Of a stretch of DNA of 64,000 nt, positions 1-11,284 are shown piece after piece. The notes beneath the pieces are model-generated. The model had not been told where the DNA came from. It did not search any database and saw nothing but the letters and a program-made list of their open reading frames with translations. Position numbers and translations under genes: made by a program. Position 1 is the stretch's first letter. Each line of letters begins with the position of its first letter. This DNA is from Cepaea nemoralis (Eukaryota; Mollusca; Gastropoda; Stylommatophora; Helicidae): positions 36,001 through 100,000 of the forward strand of contig JACEFZ010005555.1 of NCBI GenBank assembly GCA_014155875.1. The letters run 5' to 3'.

Positions 1-376
1 ACCGACATCACTGCACTCAGGACATTCCCATACGAGCTCCGTCCCCTCGTTCAACGGCCAGCGAAGTTTCATACTACTACTCTACACCGCTATCTGAATG
101 AACGTTCTCCCTCTCAGTTTTGAGATTCTTCCAGAACATCGGTTTAGGTCGGTAATATACCTGCCTAGTTGTGACGACACCTTGTATAGAGATGCTAGAT
201 GTCTGAGCCTCATAGTTCTCCTTTAGTGAGAAGACGACATCATTTAAAAGTAACCCGTTAGAAACCCATGTGCCCATAAAGTAAAGTCAGGAAAGAACCC
301 TCTTTAACGCCATTAGACACGCTGTTCTGCTTCTGCTTCTGCGTCTGCGGCTGCGGCTGCGGCTGCGAATGCGGCT
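1..376. other. unassigned sequence
   Basis: No gene, RNA or transposon is recognised. Positions 330-376 grade from CTTCTG/GCGGCT triplets into the pure TTC run that follows, so this end looks like the degenerate edge of a microsatellite. Confidence 0.5.
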
Positions 377-450
377 GCTTCTTCTTCTTCTTCTTCTTCT
401 TCTTCTTCTTCTTCTTCTTCTTCTTCTTCTTCTTCTTCTTCTTCTTCTTC
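377..450. repeat. (TTC)n microsatellite
   Basis: About 24 uninterrupted TTC triplets follow a variant GCTGCGGCT stretch. Other long TTC tracts in this window are the tails of minus-strand retroposons (near 12977, 36919 and 55412). No retroposon body could be shown beside this one. Confidence 0.95.
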
Positions 451-499
451 TACCCATCATCCCCTTTCTAATTAGTCACGTTCCATTTGTCTGCTGCGG

Positions 500-738
500 G
501 CTCTCCCTGGTGTAGGGATTTAACATCTTTCTCCGCAATCCCATATATTCTCGTGAGTAACGCAGCTGCGCGAGAATCGGCCGCGGTTTGCGCCGCTCTG
601 GTAACTTACGGGGGTATGTGAGCCGGTCGCCCAGAAAGCAATGGCAAACTACTGAGCGTAATCTTGCCTAGTACTTAAACAGCAGCTGAAAATGCTAGTG
701 TTGACTGCAACGTCCTGTAAGGGATATGCAACATAACA
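500..738 (+). mobile_element. SINE-like repeat, family 1
   Basis: This copy shares a conserved centre, read here as CAGAAAGCAATGGCAAACTA followed by CTGAGCGTAATCTTGCC, with copies at 25415, 27935, 34315, 43660 and 60335. Its head (CTCCCTGGTGTAGGGATT) is a decayed version of the tRNA A-box-like head seen at 27935. The 3' end reads GTCCTGTAAGGGATATGCAA. Length (about 240 bp) and layout (tRNA-like head, conserved core, short tail) fit a tRNA-derived SINE. The family resembles the core-domain SINEs known from molluscs, but I could not confirm a name. Confidence 0.75.
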
Positions 739-1940
739 AAAAGTTGTCTGCTGTCATCGGCAATCAATACATTTACATATGTTGTTGTCGCTGAGTCTTA
801 ACGCGCTTAAACTTTCTCTTCTGACTGGTGCGTTTTGGATTCGTTCCACACACGTTGGACTTAAATGCTGACTTATTGTCCTTGACGTGGGGACATAAAT
901 TATAAAATCCTCTGATGTTGAAAAATTGTTCGGCTGATGGCGAGGGACACTGGTAGAGAGATTGTTAACCCTCTAACAAAATGAGTAAAGTCCATCCACT
1001 AGTACCAGCATTTACTAGTAGTAATAGCACGTGTGTGAACTACGATCACGATAAATGAAAACGAATGCAGTAAATGTATGAATAACTGACTGGCACATTG
1101 CTGTTTTGGCAGACGATAGTTTGTTACATTGTCCTTGTATAAAAACAAGGCATAATAACTACAACCCATGGCGGTAAGGCCAGAGGTGGAGTTACACCTC
1201 TCCATAGCACAAAGCCTGGGCTGAATTGTAGAGACCATGAGTTGCCCATGCAGCATGATCTCTCTCTCTCTCTTGGCTTGAGTAGATTACTCCAGAGGAA
1301 AGGTAACATAAATACATATGGAACAAGACAAGCTACAGAAGCTGCCGAAGCAATGCTCTAACTGTCTAACTGCTCTAACTGTCGGCCTGTCGGAGCTTCG
1401 TTCCTAGACCAGTTGCCGACCAAGGCTTAGGGTCTGGTCTACCCTTACTATGACATTTAGTCTTACGTTGCATTTCCTCACACTAGGATAAAACTTTCAC
1501 TCTCCCAATTGCGTTCCCAATTGCTAATAATATAGCAAAGTCTGTTTACCACCCCTGCAGCTATAACGACGTCTGACATTCTAGGAATCCTCTCTACCCC
1601 ATTAAATCTACAGGGAGTGTGTTCTTGCTGTCAGCTTTAGAGGTGGGAATCCTTGTATACAGATCCTACATTTGTGTACCATGGTACGGACATTTCTACG
1701 TGACCTGATTTGTTTCATCTGCGTTAATTTCTAGACATAAACTTTACAGGACCCAGCTCAACGTTTATGATCAGATCTTTTATCTCTCTACGGGATTATG
1801 GCTTTGTCTAGACGTTAGTTTACATTCCAACAGTTACTGCTTGAAATGGCGTGAATTTTCAGTATTTGATATTAAAGTTACCAAGACATGAGCATAGAGC
1901 ATTGCCAAAGTCTACGGTATTTGCCAACATAAGATGCCTC
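739..1940. other. unassigned sequence
   Basis: No convincing gene. A short (TC)n lies at 1258-1273. Short open frames here (under 90 codons) have no recognisable motif. Confidence 0.5.
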
Positions 1941-2398
1941 TGTTTGTTATGTAGGTACGCATATCTATCTATATGCGCGTGTGTATGTTTGTTATGTAGG
2001 TACGCATATCTATCTATATGCACGTGTGTATGTTTGTTATGTAGGTACGCATATCTATCTATATGCGCGTGTGTATGTTTGTTATGTAGGTACGCATATC
2101 TATCTATATGCGCGTGTGTATGTTTGTTATGTAGGTACGCATATCTATCTATATGCGCCTGTGTATGTTTGTTATGTAGGTACGCATATCTATCTATATG
2201 CGCCTGTGTATGTTTGTTATGTAGGCACGCATATCTATCTATATGCGCGTGTGTATGTTTGTTATGTAGGTACGCATATCTATCTATATGCGCCTGTGTA
2301 TGTTTGTTATGTAGGTACGCATATCTATCTATATGCGCGTGTGTATGTTTGTTATGTAGGTACGCATATCTATCTATATGCGAATGTGTATGTTTGTG
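1941..2398. repeat. tandem array, 45-bp unit, about 10 copies
   Basis: The unit contains TGTTTGTTATGTAGG and ATATCTATCTATATGCGC and repeats every 45 bp (for example 1981 to 2026) with one or two substitutions per copy. Because 45 is a multiple of three, the array is open in two frames as a 15-residue repeat. That follows from the period and is not evidence of a protein. Confidence 0.95.
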
Positions 2399-2399
2399 C

Positions 2400-2692
2400 G
2401 TATATTTTTGTTCGCTCGCTTTTAACTCAAGTGTATTCCATACACATCATACTACTTCTAGTGCACTGGACTGATTTTTGTGTGTAGATTAGCTTTCCCT
2501 ATTGACAGTGTCCCTCATTATCAGACGGACCCACTCCGACTTCAGACATTCTTGTAATTTACGTCCCAATGTCAAGGACGAGTGGTCAATATTTTAGTCT
2601 AGCTGACCGGAGTAGTGGTTCAACCCCCTACCTTGCACACCAGCACACCGGAAGTTTCAGAACGAGCGCTCTTATCCATTCGGCGTTACTGC
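2400..2692 (-). mobile_element. SINE-like repeat, family 2
   Basis: About 290 bp align with 35335-35630: shared TTCGCTC, AGTGCACTGG, GGATTAGCTTTCCCTATT-like and GCTCTTATTCATTCGGC-like blocks in the same order. In the better preserved copy at 35 kb the minus strand begins with a tRNA-like head (A-box-like near the 35630 end, B-box-like GCGGGTTTGACTCCC), so both copies are read as minus-oriented tRNA-derived SINEs. This copy exactly fills the gap between the 45-bp and 40-bp arrays. Confidence 0.7.
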
Positions 2693-3288
2693 TCATATAT
2701 GTATACTTGTTGTTATGCATGTCTGTCTGTGTACATATATGTATACTTGTTGGTATTCATGTCTGTCTGTGTACATATATGTATGCTTGTTGGTATTCAT
2801 GTCTGTCTGTGTACATATATGTATACTTGTTGGTATGCATGTCTGTCTGTGTACATATATCTATGCTTGTTGATGTGCATGTCTGTCTGTGTACATATAT
2901 GTATACTTGTTGGTATGCATGTCTGTCTGTGTACATATATGTATGCTTGTTGGTGTGCATGTCTGTCTGTGTACCTATATGTATACTTGTTATTATGCAT
3001 GTCTGTCTGTGTACATATATGTATGCTTGTTGGTATTCATGTCTGTCTGTGTACATATATGTATACTTGTTGGTATGCATGTCTGTCTGTGTACATATAT
3101 GTATACTTGTTGGTATTCATGTCTGTCTGTGTACATATATGTATACTTGTTGGTATTCATGTCTGTCTGTGTACATATATGTATACTTGTTGGTATGCAT
3201 GTCTGTCTGTGTACATATATGTATACTTGTTGGTATTCATGTCTGTCTGTGTACATATATGTATACTTGTTGGTATTCATGTCTGTCT
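2693..3288. repeat. 40-bp satellite, left block
   Basis: About 15 copies of a 40-bp unit with GTCTGTCTGTGTACATATAT, then GTATACTTGTTGGTATTCAT. Two sites vary between copies: TATAC or TATGC, and TTCAT or GCAT. The unit carries the perfect 12-bp palindrome TACATATATGTA. The plus strand of the unit contains no TAA, TAG or TGA, so every plus frame stays open. The block stops at the tail of the RTE-like LINE and resumes at 6418. Confidence 0.97.
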
Positions 3289-6200
3289 CTCATCTCATCT
3301 CATCATGTTCCTCTTGTACCTTGCGGTGTCGAGGTGAAGTATAAACTTCGTGAGAGTGCCCGGTTATGGGCTTCGTATATCGACATTCCCATGGATTCTG
3401 TTATTCTCTCCGTCCAGCGTTTACGTGGTCGGCCTCTTCCTCTGTTTCCATCTGGTCTGTACGTCATTGCTTGTTGTGGCATACTGTTGACTGGTAGCCT
3501 ACTTGCATGGCCAAACCATTTGACTTGCTGCTTTCTAATAAAATCTAGAGCAGCTTTAACCCCCACTTTAGTCCTGATTTCTTCATTTCTGATCTTATCT
3601 CTTCTTGATACGTTGAGTATTCTTCTCAGGAACCTCATTTCTGCTGTTGTGATTTTTCTTTTCTCTTTTTCTCTCATTGTCCAGGTTTGGCATTGGTAGC
3701 ACAGAGTTGGTAGGAAGATTGTGTTGTAAAGTGCTTTCTTAGTAGTTATTGATACATGTTTGTTCTTTAGTATTGGTGCCATTTGTCCAATGAGTTGATT
3801 TGCCTTATTGCACCTATTTTCGATCTCGTCTTCTGATCTGCCATTTGATGATATTATACTTCCTAGGTACTTGAAGCTCTTTACTTGTTTCAAGGGATGT
3901 TCGTTTAGGTGAATTGTTGCTGTTTGTTCTTCTTTAGTTATAGTCATTACCTCTGTTTTGCTTGTGCTAATTTTCATGTTATGTTCCCTACACATTTCGT
4001 TTAGACTATTCATGTGGTCTTGTAATTCAGCTTCTGATTTTGCTATTAGTGCTTGGTCGTCCGCAAACAGGAGTTCTCTAATGGTTAGATTTGCAGATGG
4101 TTCTTCTTCTGTGTTCTCGTCATGCGGTATTCTTGCTGTCTCTGCTTGGCTGGTTTCTTTACATATGTTGTCTATATATGTTATGAACAAGAGAGGGGAC
4201 AGGACACAACCTTGTCGTACTCCAGATCTTATGGTGAAGGGTTCTGAGTGTCCTCCAGTTGCTCTCACTATGCATTCACTTTTGTCGTATAAACTTCTAC
4301 ATAGGTTTGTTAGATGTGTACTCACTCCATATTGTTTAAGGATTTCCCACAGCTTGTTTCTATCTACCCTATCAAATGCCTTTTCTTGGTCAACAAAGGC
4401 TAAGTAGAGTGTTTCATTGAATTCAATTGATTTTTCTATAAGTTGTCTAAGAGCAAAGATGGCGTCTGTGCATCCTTTGTTTTTCCTAAATCCAAGCTGC
4501 GTTTCGCTTAGCTGGGGTTCTAAAGTAGTTCGTAATCTTTTTTCAAGAATTTTGCAAAATATTTTCCCAGTATGACTCAACAGTGAAATGCCTCTGTATT
4601 GTGTGCAATCTCTTTTGCTGCCTTTGTTTTTCCAAATTGGGATAATTATGGCGTTTCCCCAGTCTCGTGGTGTCTGTTGTTCTACCCAAACATGGTTGAA
4701 TAGTCTATGTAGCCAAGCTGTTCCTACTTCCCTTGCTGCTTTAATTAGTTCATTTGGTATTTCATCCTGTCCTGGTGATTTGTTCAATGGGGCTAATCTG
4801 ATGGCTTCTATAATTTCTTCTTTTAGTATGTCTGGTTCTAGTTCCTCGGTGACATCTGTGTAGGTCTCTTGAATTCCTGTGACATCTGATGGGATGTTGA
4901 GAAGTTGTTCGAAATACTGCTTCCATCTTATTAGGATGTGTTTTTGTTCACTTATTGGTTCTCCATTTTCGCTGTGCTTGCTTGCTTGCTTGTGTTCGTT
5001 GGCTTGAGCTCCAACGCGAAGTCCTGTATGTCGGATGAAGGCATCCTGTTGTCCAATATCAGTGTGATGTCATACAGGACTTGAGGTTTGCGTGAGTATC
5101 CGTTGTCCCATGTCTGGCTTATTGGTGTGCAGACTGGTGGTTCCTCGCCGTACAGGCAGACACTCTCCGACTTCGGAGGAATCGACGATCCTACTGACCT
5201 TAGCCAGGACCCCGAAGGGACCTGTTGCCCAGGACGCTCGACGAGGACGCGTCAATAGGTCTTGGCCAGTATATAACCCGGCCCTGGTGCCTTGGAAACA
5301 CCTCTGCGTCCCCATTTTCGCTGTTAATTATTTCAGTTGGGTCAAAGGGTACTCCTCTGGTTCGCATTGCACTTATCTTTTTGTAGAAGTTTCTGGTTGC
5401 CTCCTTGTAGTTTTTATTTAGGGTTTCTCCATACTCTTCCCAGTCTTTCTGTTTTTCCCTCTTTACTATTCTACTCACATGTCTTCTCGATATTCTGTAT
5501 TCTCTGTAATCACATTCCTGTTTGCTCTTCAACCACTTTTTATATTTTTCCTTTTTTTCTTTTACCGCTTTCTTTACTTCTGCGTTCCACCAACTTGTTA
5601 TTTTCTTTATCCGTGTTTTGCGTTTTTTCGTGGTTCCGCATGTTATTTTTGCAGTATTTAAAACGCTTGATTTGAACGTCTCCCATTCTTCTTCCACTGT
5701 TTTTCTTTCCGTAGGTAATTTTACAAAGAGTTCAGTTAGTTCTTTCTCATAATTTTCCCTTACTGCCTCTTCTTTAAGGTTTTTTAAGTTTACTGATTCG
5801 CATGGCATGTATTTTCCTGCTTTTTGTTTTCTTCTTCTAATGGTTCTTATTGTGGCAACGACTGCTTTATGATCTGTGTTTATACTGAAATTGGGCACTG
5901 CTCTTGCATCTAATATATTTCTCTTTCTGTTATTTCTTGTTAATATAAAATCAATTTGGCTTTTAGTATCTAGATTGTTCCATTTATACCAGGTGTATAC
6001 TTGCGAATCTTTATGTTTATAGAATGTGTTTGTTATATAGAGATTGTGTTGGCTGCAAAGCTCTATCAGTCTACTTCCGTTATCATTCCTTTCATTTTGC
6101 TGATCTCCAAATGCTCCCAGGTGTTTTTCTATGCCCCCTCTGTTATGTCCTAGTCTTGCATTGAAGTCTCCCATAACTATGATGTTGTCCTGCTTATCTA

Positions 6201-6417
6201 TTTTATTTAGCACATCATGTATGTCTTCGTAGAAGTCCTCACATTCTTGCTCATTATTGTTTGCATTACATGGTGCGTATATCTGTACATATGTTGTGAT
6301 TGTTTGTTCTTTTATTCTCACTGTTATGATTCTTTCTGATATATATTTTATTTCTAGTATTGCTCTTGCTAGCTGTGGTTCGATGACTATTCCCACACCG
6401 TGTCTTGCCCTTTCTTG
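3289..6417 (-). mobile_element. RTE-like non-LTR retrotransposon, 5'-truncated, inside the satellite
   Basis: Read on the minus strand, one coding frame runs from the 6417 junction to a TGA at 3303. Endonuclease motifs come first (GVGIVI, MGDFNARLG, SQIDFIL, TDHKAVV), then reverse transcriptase (SPGQDEIPNELIK, AFVDQEKAFDRV, GVRQGCVLSPLLF, FADD at about 4056-4067), then a C-terminal part with RDKIRNEEIR and GRGRPRKRW. The N-terminal start of the endonuclease is missing, so the copy is 5'-truncated. The stop codon lies at the start of the (ATGAG)n 3' tail (3289-3304), leaving almost no 3' UTR. A 336-bp retroposon at 4976-5311 breaks the frame; taking out that insert plus one duplication copy (349 bp) joins the two halves in the same frame with no stop between. 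Satellite lies on both sides. RTE clade is inferred from motifs and the simple-repeat tail. Confidence 0.93.
4976..5311 (-). mobile_element. 336-bp nonautonomous retroposon nested in the RTE-like LINE
   Basis: The insert is flanked by a perfect 13-bp target-site duplication, CCATTTTCGCTGT (4963-4975 and 5312-5324). Its left edge on the plus strand is (GCTT)n, meaning an (AAGC)n 3' tail on the minus strand. Just inside the tail is a 12-bp perfect inverted repeat, AAGTCCTGTATG (5019-5030) and CATACAGGACTT (5071-5082), able to form a hairpin with a 40-nt loop. I see no tRNA A/B boxes and no other copy in the window, so the head is unclassified. It has no coding capacity. Confidence 0.88.
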
Positions 6418-8812
6418 CTGTCTGTGTACATATTCATGTCTGTCTGTGTACATATATGTATGCTTGTTGGTATTCATGTCTGTCTGTCTGTGTACATATA
6501 TATATATATACTTGTTGGTATGCATGTCTGTCTGTCTGTGTACATATATGTATGCTTGTTGGTATTCATGTCTGTCTGTGTGTGTACATATATATATACT
6601 TGTTGGTATTCATGTCTGTCTGTGTACATATATATATACTTGTTGGTATGCATGTCTGTCTGTCTGTGTACATATATGTATACTTGTTGTTATGCATGTC
6701 TGTCTGTGTACATATATGTATAATTGTTGGTATTCATGTCTGTCTGTGTACATATATGTATGCTTGTTGGTATTCATGTCTGTCTGTGTACATATATGTA
6801 TGCTTGTTGGTATTCATGTCTGTCTGTGTACATATATATATATATATATGCTTGTTGGTATTCATGTCTGTCTGTGTACATATATGTATAATTGTTGGTA
6901 TTCATGTCTGTCTGTGTACATATATGTATGCTTGTTGGTATTCATGTCTGTCTGTGTACATATATGTATGCTTGTTGGTATTCATGTCTGTCTGTGTACA
7001 TATATGTATACTTGTTGGTATTCATGTCTGTCTGTGTACATATATGTATGCTTGTTGGTATTCATGTCTGTCTGTGTACATATATGTATGCTTGTTGGTA
7101 TTCATGTCTGTCTGTGTACATATATATATGCTTGTTGGTATTCATGTCTGTCTGTGTACATATATGTATACTTGTTGGTATTCATGTCTGTGTGTGTACA
7201 TATATGTATGCTTGTTGGTATTCATGTCTGTTTGTGTACATATATGTATGCTTGTTGGTATTCATGTCTGTCCGTGTACATATATGTATGCTTGTTGGTA
7301 TGCATGTCTGTCTGTCTGTGTACATATGTGTATACTTGTTGATATGCATGTCTGTCTGTCTGTGTACATATATGTATACTTGTTGGTATGCATGTCTGTC
7401 TGTGTACATATATGTATGCTTGTTGGTATGCATGTCTGTCTGTGTACATATATATATACTTGTTGGTATGCATGTCAGTCTGTGTAGATGTATGTATACT
7501 TGTTGGTATGCATGTTTGTCTGTCTGTGTACATATATGTATGCTTGTTGGTATGCATGTCTGTCTGTGTACATATATGTATACTTGTTGGTATTCATGTC
7601 TGTCTTTGTACATATATGTATGCTTGTTGGTATGCATGTCTGTCTGTGTACATATATGTATACTTTTTGGTATTCATGTCTGTCTGTGTACATATATGTA
7701 TGCTTGTTGGTATGCATGTCTGTCTGTGTACATATATGTATACTTGTTGGTATTCATGTCTGTCTGTGTACATATATGTATGCTTGTTGGTATGCATGTC
7801 TGTCTGTGTACATATATGTATGCTTGTTGGTATTCATGTCTGTCCGTGTACATATATGTATGCTTGTTGGTATGCATGTCTGTCTGTCTGTGTACATATG
7901 TGTATACTTGTTGATATGCATGTCTGTCTGTCTGTGTACATATATGTATACTTGTTGGTATGCATGTCTGTCTGTGTACATATATGTATGCTTGTTGGTA
8001 TGCATGTCTGTCTGTGCACATATATGTATACTTGTTGGTATGAATGTCTGTGTACATATATGTATACTTGTTGGTATGTCTGTCTGTCTGTGTACATATA
8101 TGTATGCTTGTTGGTATTCATGTCTGTCTGTGTACATATATGTATGCTTGTTGGTATTCATGTCTGTCTGTGTACATATATGTATGCTTGTTGGTATTCA
8201 TGTCTATCTGTGTACATATATGTATGCTTGTTGGTATTCATGTCTATCTGTGTACATATATGTATGCTTGTTGGTATTCATGTCTGTCTGTGTACATATA
8301 TGTATGCTTGTTGGTATTCATGTCTGTCTGTGTACATATATGTATACTTGTTGGTATTCATGTCTGTCTGTGTACATAAATGTATGCTTGTTGGTATTCA
8401 TGTCTGTCTGTGTACATATATGTATGCTTGTTGGTATTCATGTCTGTCTGTGTACATATATGTATGCTTGTTGGTATTCATGTCTGTCTGTGTACATATA
8501 TGTATACTTGTTGGTATGCATGTCTGTCTGTGTACATATATGTATACTTGTTGGTATTCATGTCTGTCTGTGTACATATATGTATGCTTGTTGGTATTCA
8601 TGTCTGTCTGTGTACATATATGTATGCTTGTTGGTATTCATGTCTGTCTGTGTACATATATGTATGCTTGTTGGTATGCATGTCTGTCTGTGTACATATA
8701 TGTATACTTGTTGGTATTCATCTCTGTCTGTGTACATATATTTATGCTTGTTGGTATTCATGTCTGTCTGTGTACATATATGTATACTTGTTGGTATGCA
8801 TGTCTGTCTGTG
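6418..8812. repeat. 40-bp satellite, right block
   Basis: About 60 copies of the same unit as at 2693-3288, with extra TCTG steps (44 bp units) and some expanded ATATAT cores (near 6500 and 6830). A run from about 7271 is repeated 572 bp further on (7843): both have TCCGTGTAC, a unit with TGTGTATACTTGTTGATATG and two TCTG-expanded units, so an internal segment was duplicated as a block. Open frames of up to 542 codons here are by-products of the stop-free unit. Confidence 0.97.
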
Positions 8813-9012
8813 CGTATGTATGTGCGTTTATGTATATGTATGTCTGTTTGTGCATATGTATGGTTGTTTGTGCGTCTATCAATCTATCTGTCTGTATGTT
8901 TGTGTTTACTTATATATGTTTGTGCGTATATATTTCTTTTTGTGCGTATATATGTCTGTTTGATCGTTTTTGGCAGTCCAATAATTGAGCGCAAATTTAT
9001 CCCTCACCGTTT
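8813..9012. repeat. degenerate T/G-rich edge of the 40-bp satellite
   Basis: Diverged TGTGCGTATGTATG-type sequence continues the purine/pyrimidine pattern of the satellite until about 8965 without a clear period, then gives way to the 37-bp array. Confidence 0.7.
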
Positions 9013-9250
9013 GTAGACCAGTAAATGAGTGTACATCATCCCACCAATGTCAGACCAGTCATTGCGTCCATGTGAATCCCTCAATGTCAGACCAGTCATT
9101 GCGTCCATGTGAATCCCTTATTGTCAGACCATTCGTTGCGTCCAAGTGAGTTCCTCAATGTTAGACCAGTCATTGCGTCCATGTGAATCCCTTATTGTCA
9201 GACCATTCATTGCGTCCAAGTGAGTTCCTCAATGTTAGACCAGTCATTGA
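9013..9250. repeat. tandem array, 37-bp unit, about 6 copies
   Basis: Unit contains CAGACCAGTCATTGCGTCCA and TGTGAATCCCTCAATGT; the period measured from 9061 to 9098 is 37 bp. Two variants (CAGTCATTG...CCATGTGAATCC and CATTCGTTG...CCAAGTGAGTTCC) alternate in the second half. Confidence 0.9.
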
Positions 9251-9394
9251 GGACACGTGTCCTGTCTATTTCCATGATCAGAGTCTTGATTAATAATGTC
9301 TATTGTGGGAGCCACAAGATCAAGTTTGATTGATCCTAGTGGAGACCTTGTGGAAATGTACAGGTAGCAACGTTCCTCTGCGTGATTGAATGTT

Positions 9395-9630
9395 GGTAAA
9401 AGTATATGGAGGTTCCATCTTCTTCTAAGCCATTGATCATTTCTGTTATGATATTGTCTGAACCAGTTTTCATACAGGTAAGAGCATTATGACCTTCCAT
9501 CTTCAAAACTAATGGTGTTTTCATTATTATACATTAATCAAGTATTTCACATAATCTGACCACGGCATGTAAAATCTGACCTTTTTCTAGTACGATTTTT
9601 CCATCTTTGGTTTTTAGACATATTATAAGC
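9395..9630 (-). mobile_element. RTE-like LINE fragment (family 2), decayed
   Basis: The minus strand encodes LKMEGHNAL and DNIITEMINGLEE, which align with LKMEVQNAF and DNITTEMINALEE at 58627-58836. This is the linker just upstream of the reverse transcriptase. There is no tail and no complete domain. Confidence 0.75.
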
Positions 9631-9762
9631 AGTAGCATGTTGGTACTAGGGCCTCAACCGTTGATAATAAGCAGGGCAACGGTGTTTGAATTTGTTTTTC
9701 ATAATGGTGACGTAGGAATGAATAGGTCACTTGTGGCTCACACAGCGATATATAGTCTAGAT

Positions 9763-10125
9763 CAGTGGTTCTCAACCTTTTTTTTTTTTGGCCCGTGCCC
9801 CCCCTTTACCATATTTTCAGAACGTCATTCCCCCGTTCGTATTTCCTACCTAAAAATCCATTACACAGTATACGTAATAATGGAAGCTAAATTTAATAGC
9901 GCATACTAAAACAAGTCTAGAAGTCCACATAAAGCATAATTTGTGGGTCTACTTACTTTATAAAATGAATTTCAGACGGGTGAGACGTACAGAACCGTAA
10001 AGTTTGAAGGGGAAAACAATATCACGTAATCGGTTCTTGTATTAACGCTACCTTGAAATAATCTTAATTCCCCCCCCTCCCCCCCCCCCCCCGAGGGGGG
10101 ATTTCCCACCGGTTGAGAACCACTG
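9763..10125. mobile_element. hAT-type MITE (363 bp)
   Basis: Terminal inverted repeats CAGTGGTTCTCAACC (9763-9777) and GGTTGAGAACCACTG (10111-10125) are perfect. The flanking octamers GTCTAGAT and GCCTATAT match at 6 of 8 positions, as expected for a diverged 8-bp hAT duplication. Inside each end are poly-pyrimidine runs (T12 and C20-like). There is no transposase frame. CAGTGGTTCTCAACC-type ends are well known among hAT elements. Confidence 0.88.
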
Positions 10126-11004
10126 GCCTATATAGAATTCTAACCTTGGAAAATAAATGAGAGGGACAAATAGTCTTTACGTGGACCTATAGCCAGCTGG
10201 ACAGTCAGCAGCATGGACATTATGTTGCCTTGACCTCCTAACTGTCATGATTAAAATTGTGAGAAATATGCTCGGTCACCCGTAGTTTACTTGGAACCAA
10301 TAGGGGAGCAAAGAGTAGTAATACTGTACACTATCAAGCATGTCGTAAGAAGCGACTAAGGGGTGTTGGCAGGATACTGATTGAAGAAGAAGAAGGAGGA
10401 GGAGGATGTGGAAGAGGAGGAGGAGGAGGAGGAAGAGGAGGAAGAGGAGGAGGAGGAGAAGAAGACATATTCTCGTTGGTTTTTTCTGTACTGTAGAATG
10501 TTTATAGAAACATTTTATCATTTAATAGTTTGAGATTATTTTACAGTTACACTGACATAGCGACAGGATGTCGTGAGTAAGTAAGCGTCAAGTGGATTAC
10601 AGTATCAGACCTGGTTTAGCAACATAGTGTCAGCAACATAATTATCATAACAACCAGGATTTTGGAGAGGCAGCTCGCGTACCAGAGATTTTACCGAGTC
10701 TTGGCGCTTGCTATTACATCCTGCCTGCCATTTATTCTAATTAACTTCATATCACAGAAGTCTTAGAACAGGTTCTATAGCCCACACACTTCCACTTGTT
10801 AGATTTCCAACACCAACAGTGATGGGCCATGGCAACACATTTATACCAACACTGAAGTGAACTTTCCCAGTTTTTTGTGATAGAAAGCACCTGGAACTAG
10901 AAAGCCAGATTGTCGTTGGGGTGGAGGAAATAGCCAGATTGGCGTTGAGGTGGAGCAAAGCGTATCACAAAAATAAAATAAAAAAACAAATAAAAACATG
11001 GACT
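10126..11004. other. unassigned sequence with a purine-rich tract
   Basis: Positions 10386-10466 are almost pure GGA/GAA triplets. The rest shows no gene; short frames are leucine-rich readings of that tract or lack motifs. Confidence 0.5.
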
Positions 11005-11088
11005 AGACAGGAACACTGAGCTGATCCACGACTCTGGTGATCGAGTGAAATGGCGAGTCCTGACCACCCACGCTTTCCGGCATGCCAT

Positions 11089-11121
<33 letters not shown>

Positions 11122-11125
11122 GAAA
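11005..11125 (+). mobile_element. 3' stub of RTE-like LINE (family 2) with (ATTG)n tail
   Basis: The plus strand reads LIHDSGDRVKW, matching LIHDSGDRLRW at 60105 and [11 protein letters not shown] on the minus strand near 32265. It ends in about seven TGAT/ATTG repeats (11089-11122), a typical simple-repeat tail. Only the last 30 or so codons remain. Confidence 0.75.
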
Positions 11126-11284
11126 GTTCCTGTGCGTCTGTATATAATCATTACAGTGCTAAAAGATTACTTGAGATTTACATACATGTGTATGTCATGT
11201 CAGAATGTGCTGCAGGATATGTAATGTTTAGTTCCTTGTAGCATTACCAAAACAACAAGAAAATATTATGTATAGAGATTGCGA

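Noticed and set aside
1851..2487. 15-residue repeat protein
   Set aside because: Reading of the 45-bp array; two overlapping frames are equally open.
6418..9016. Open frames of 340-542 codons rich in Cys, Val, Tyr
   Set aside because: They are readings of the 40-bp satellite, whose plus strand contains no stop triplet; three frames overlap fully and codons follow the repeat phase.
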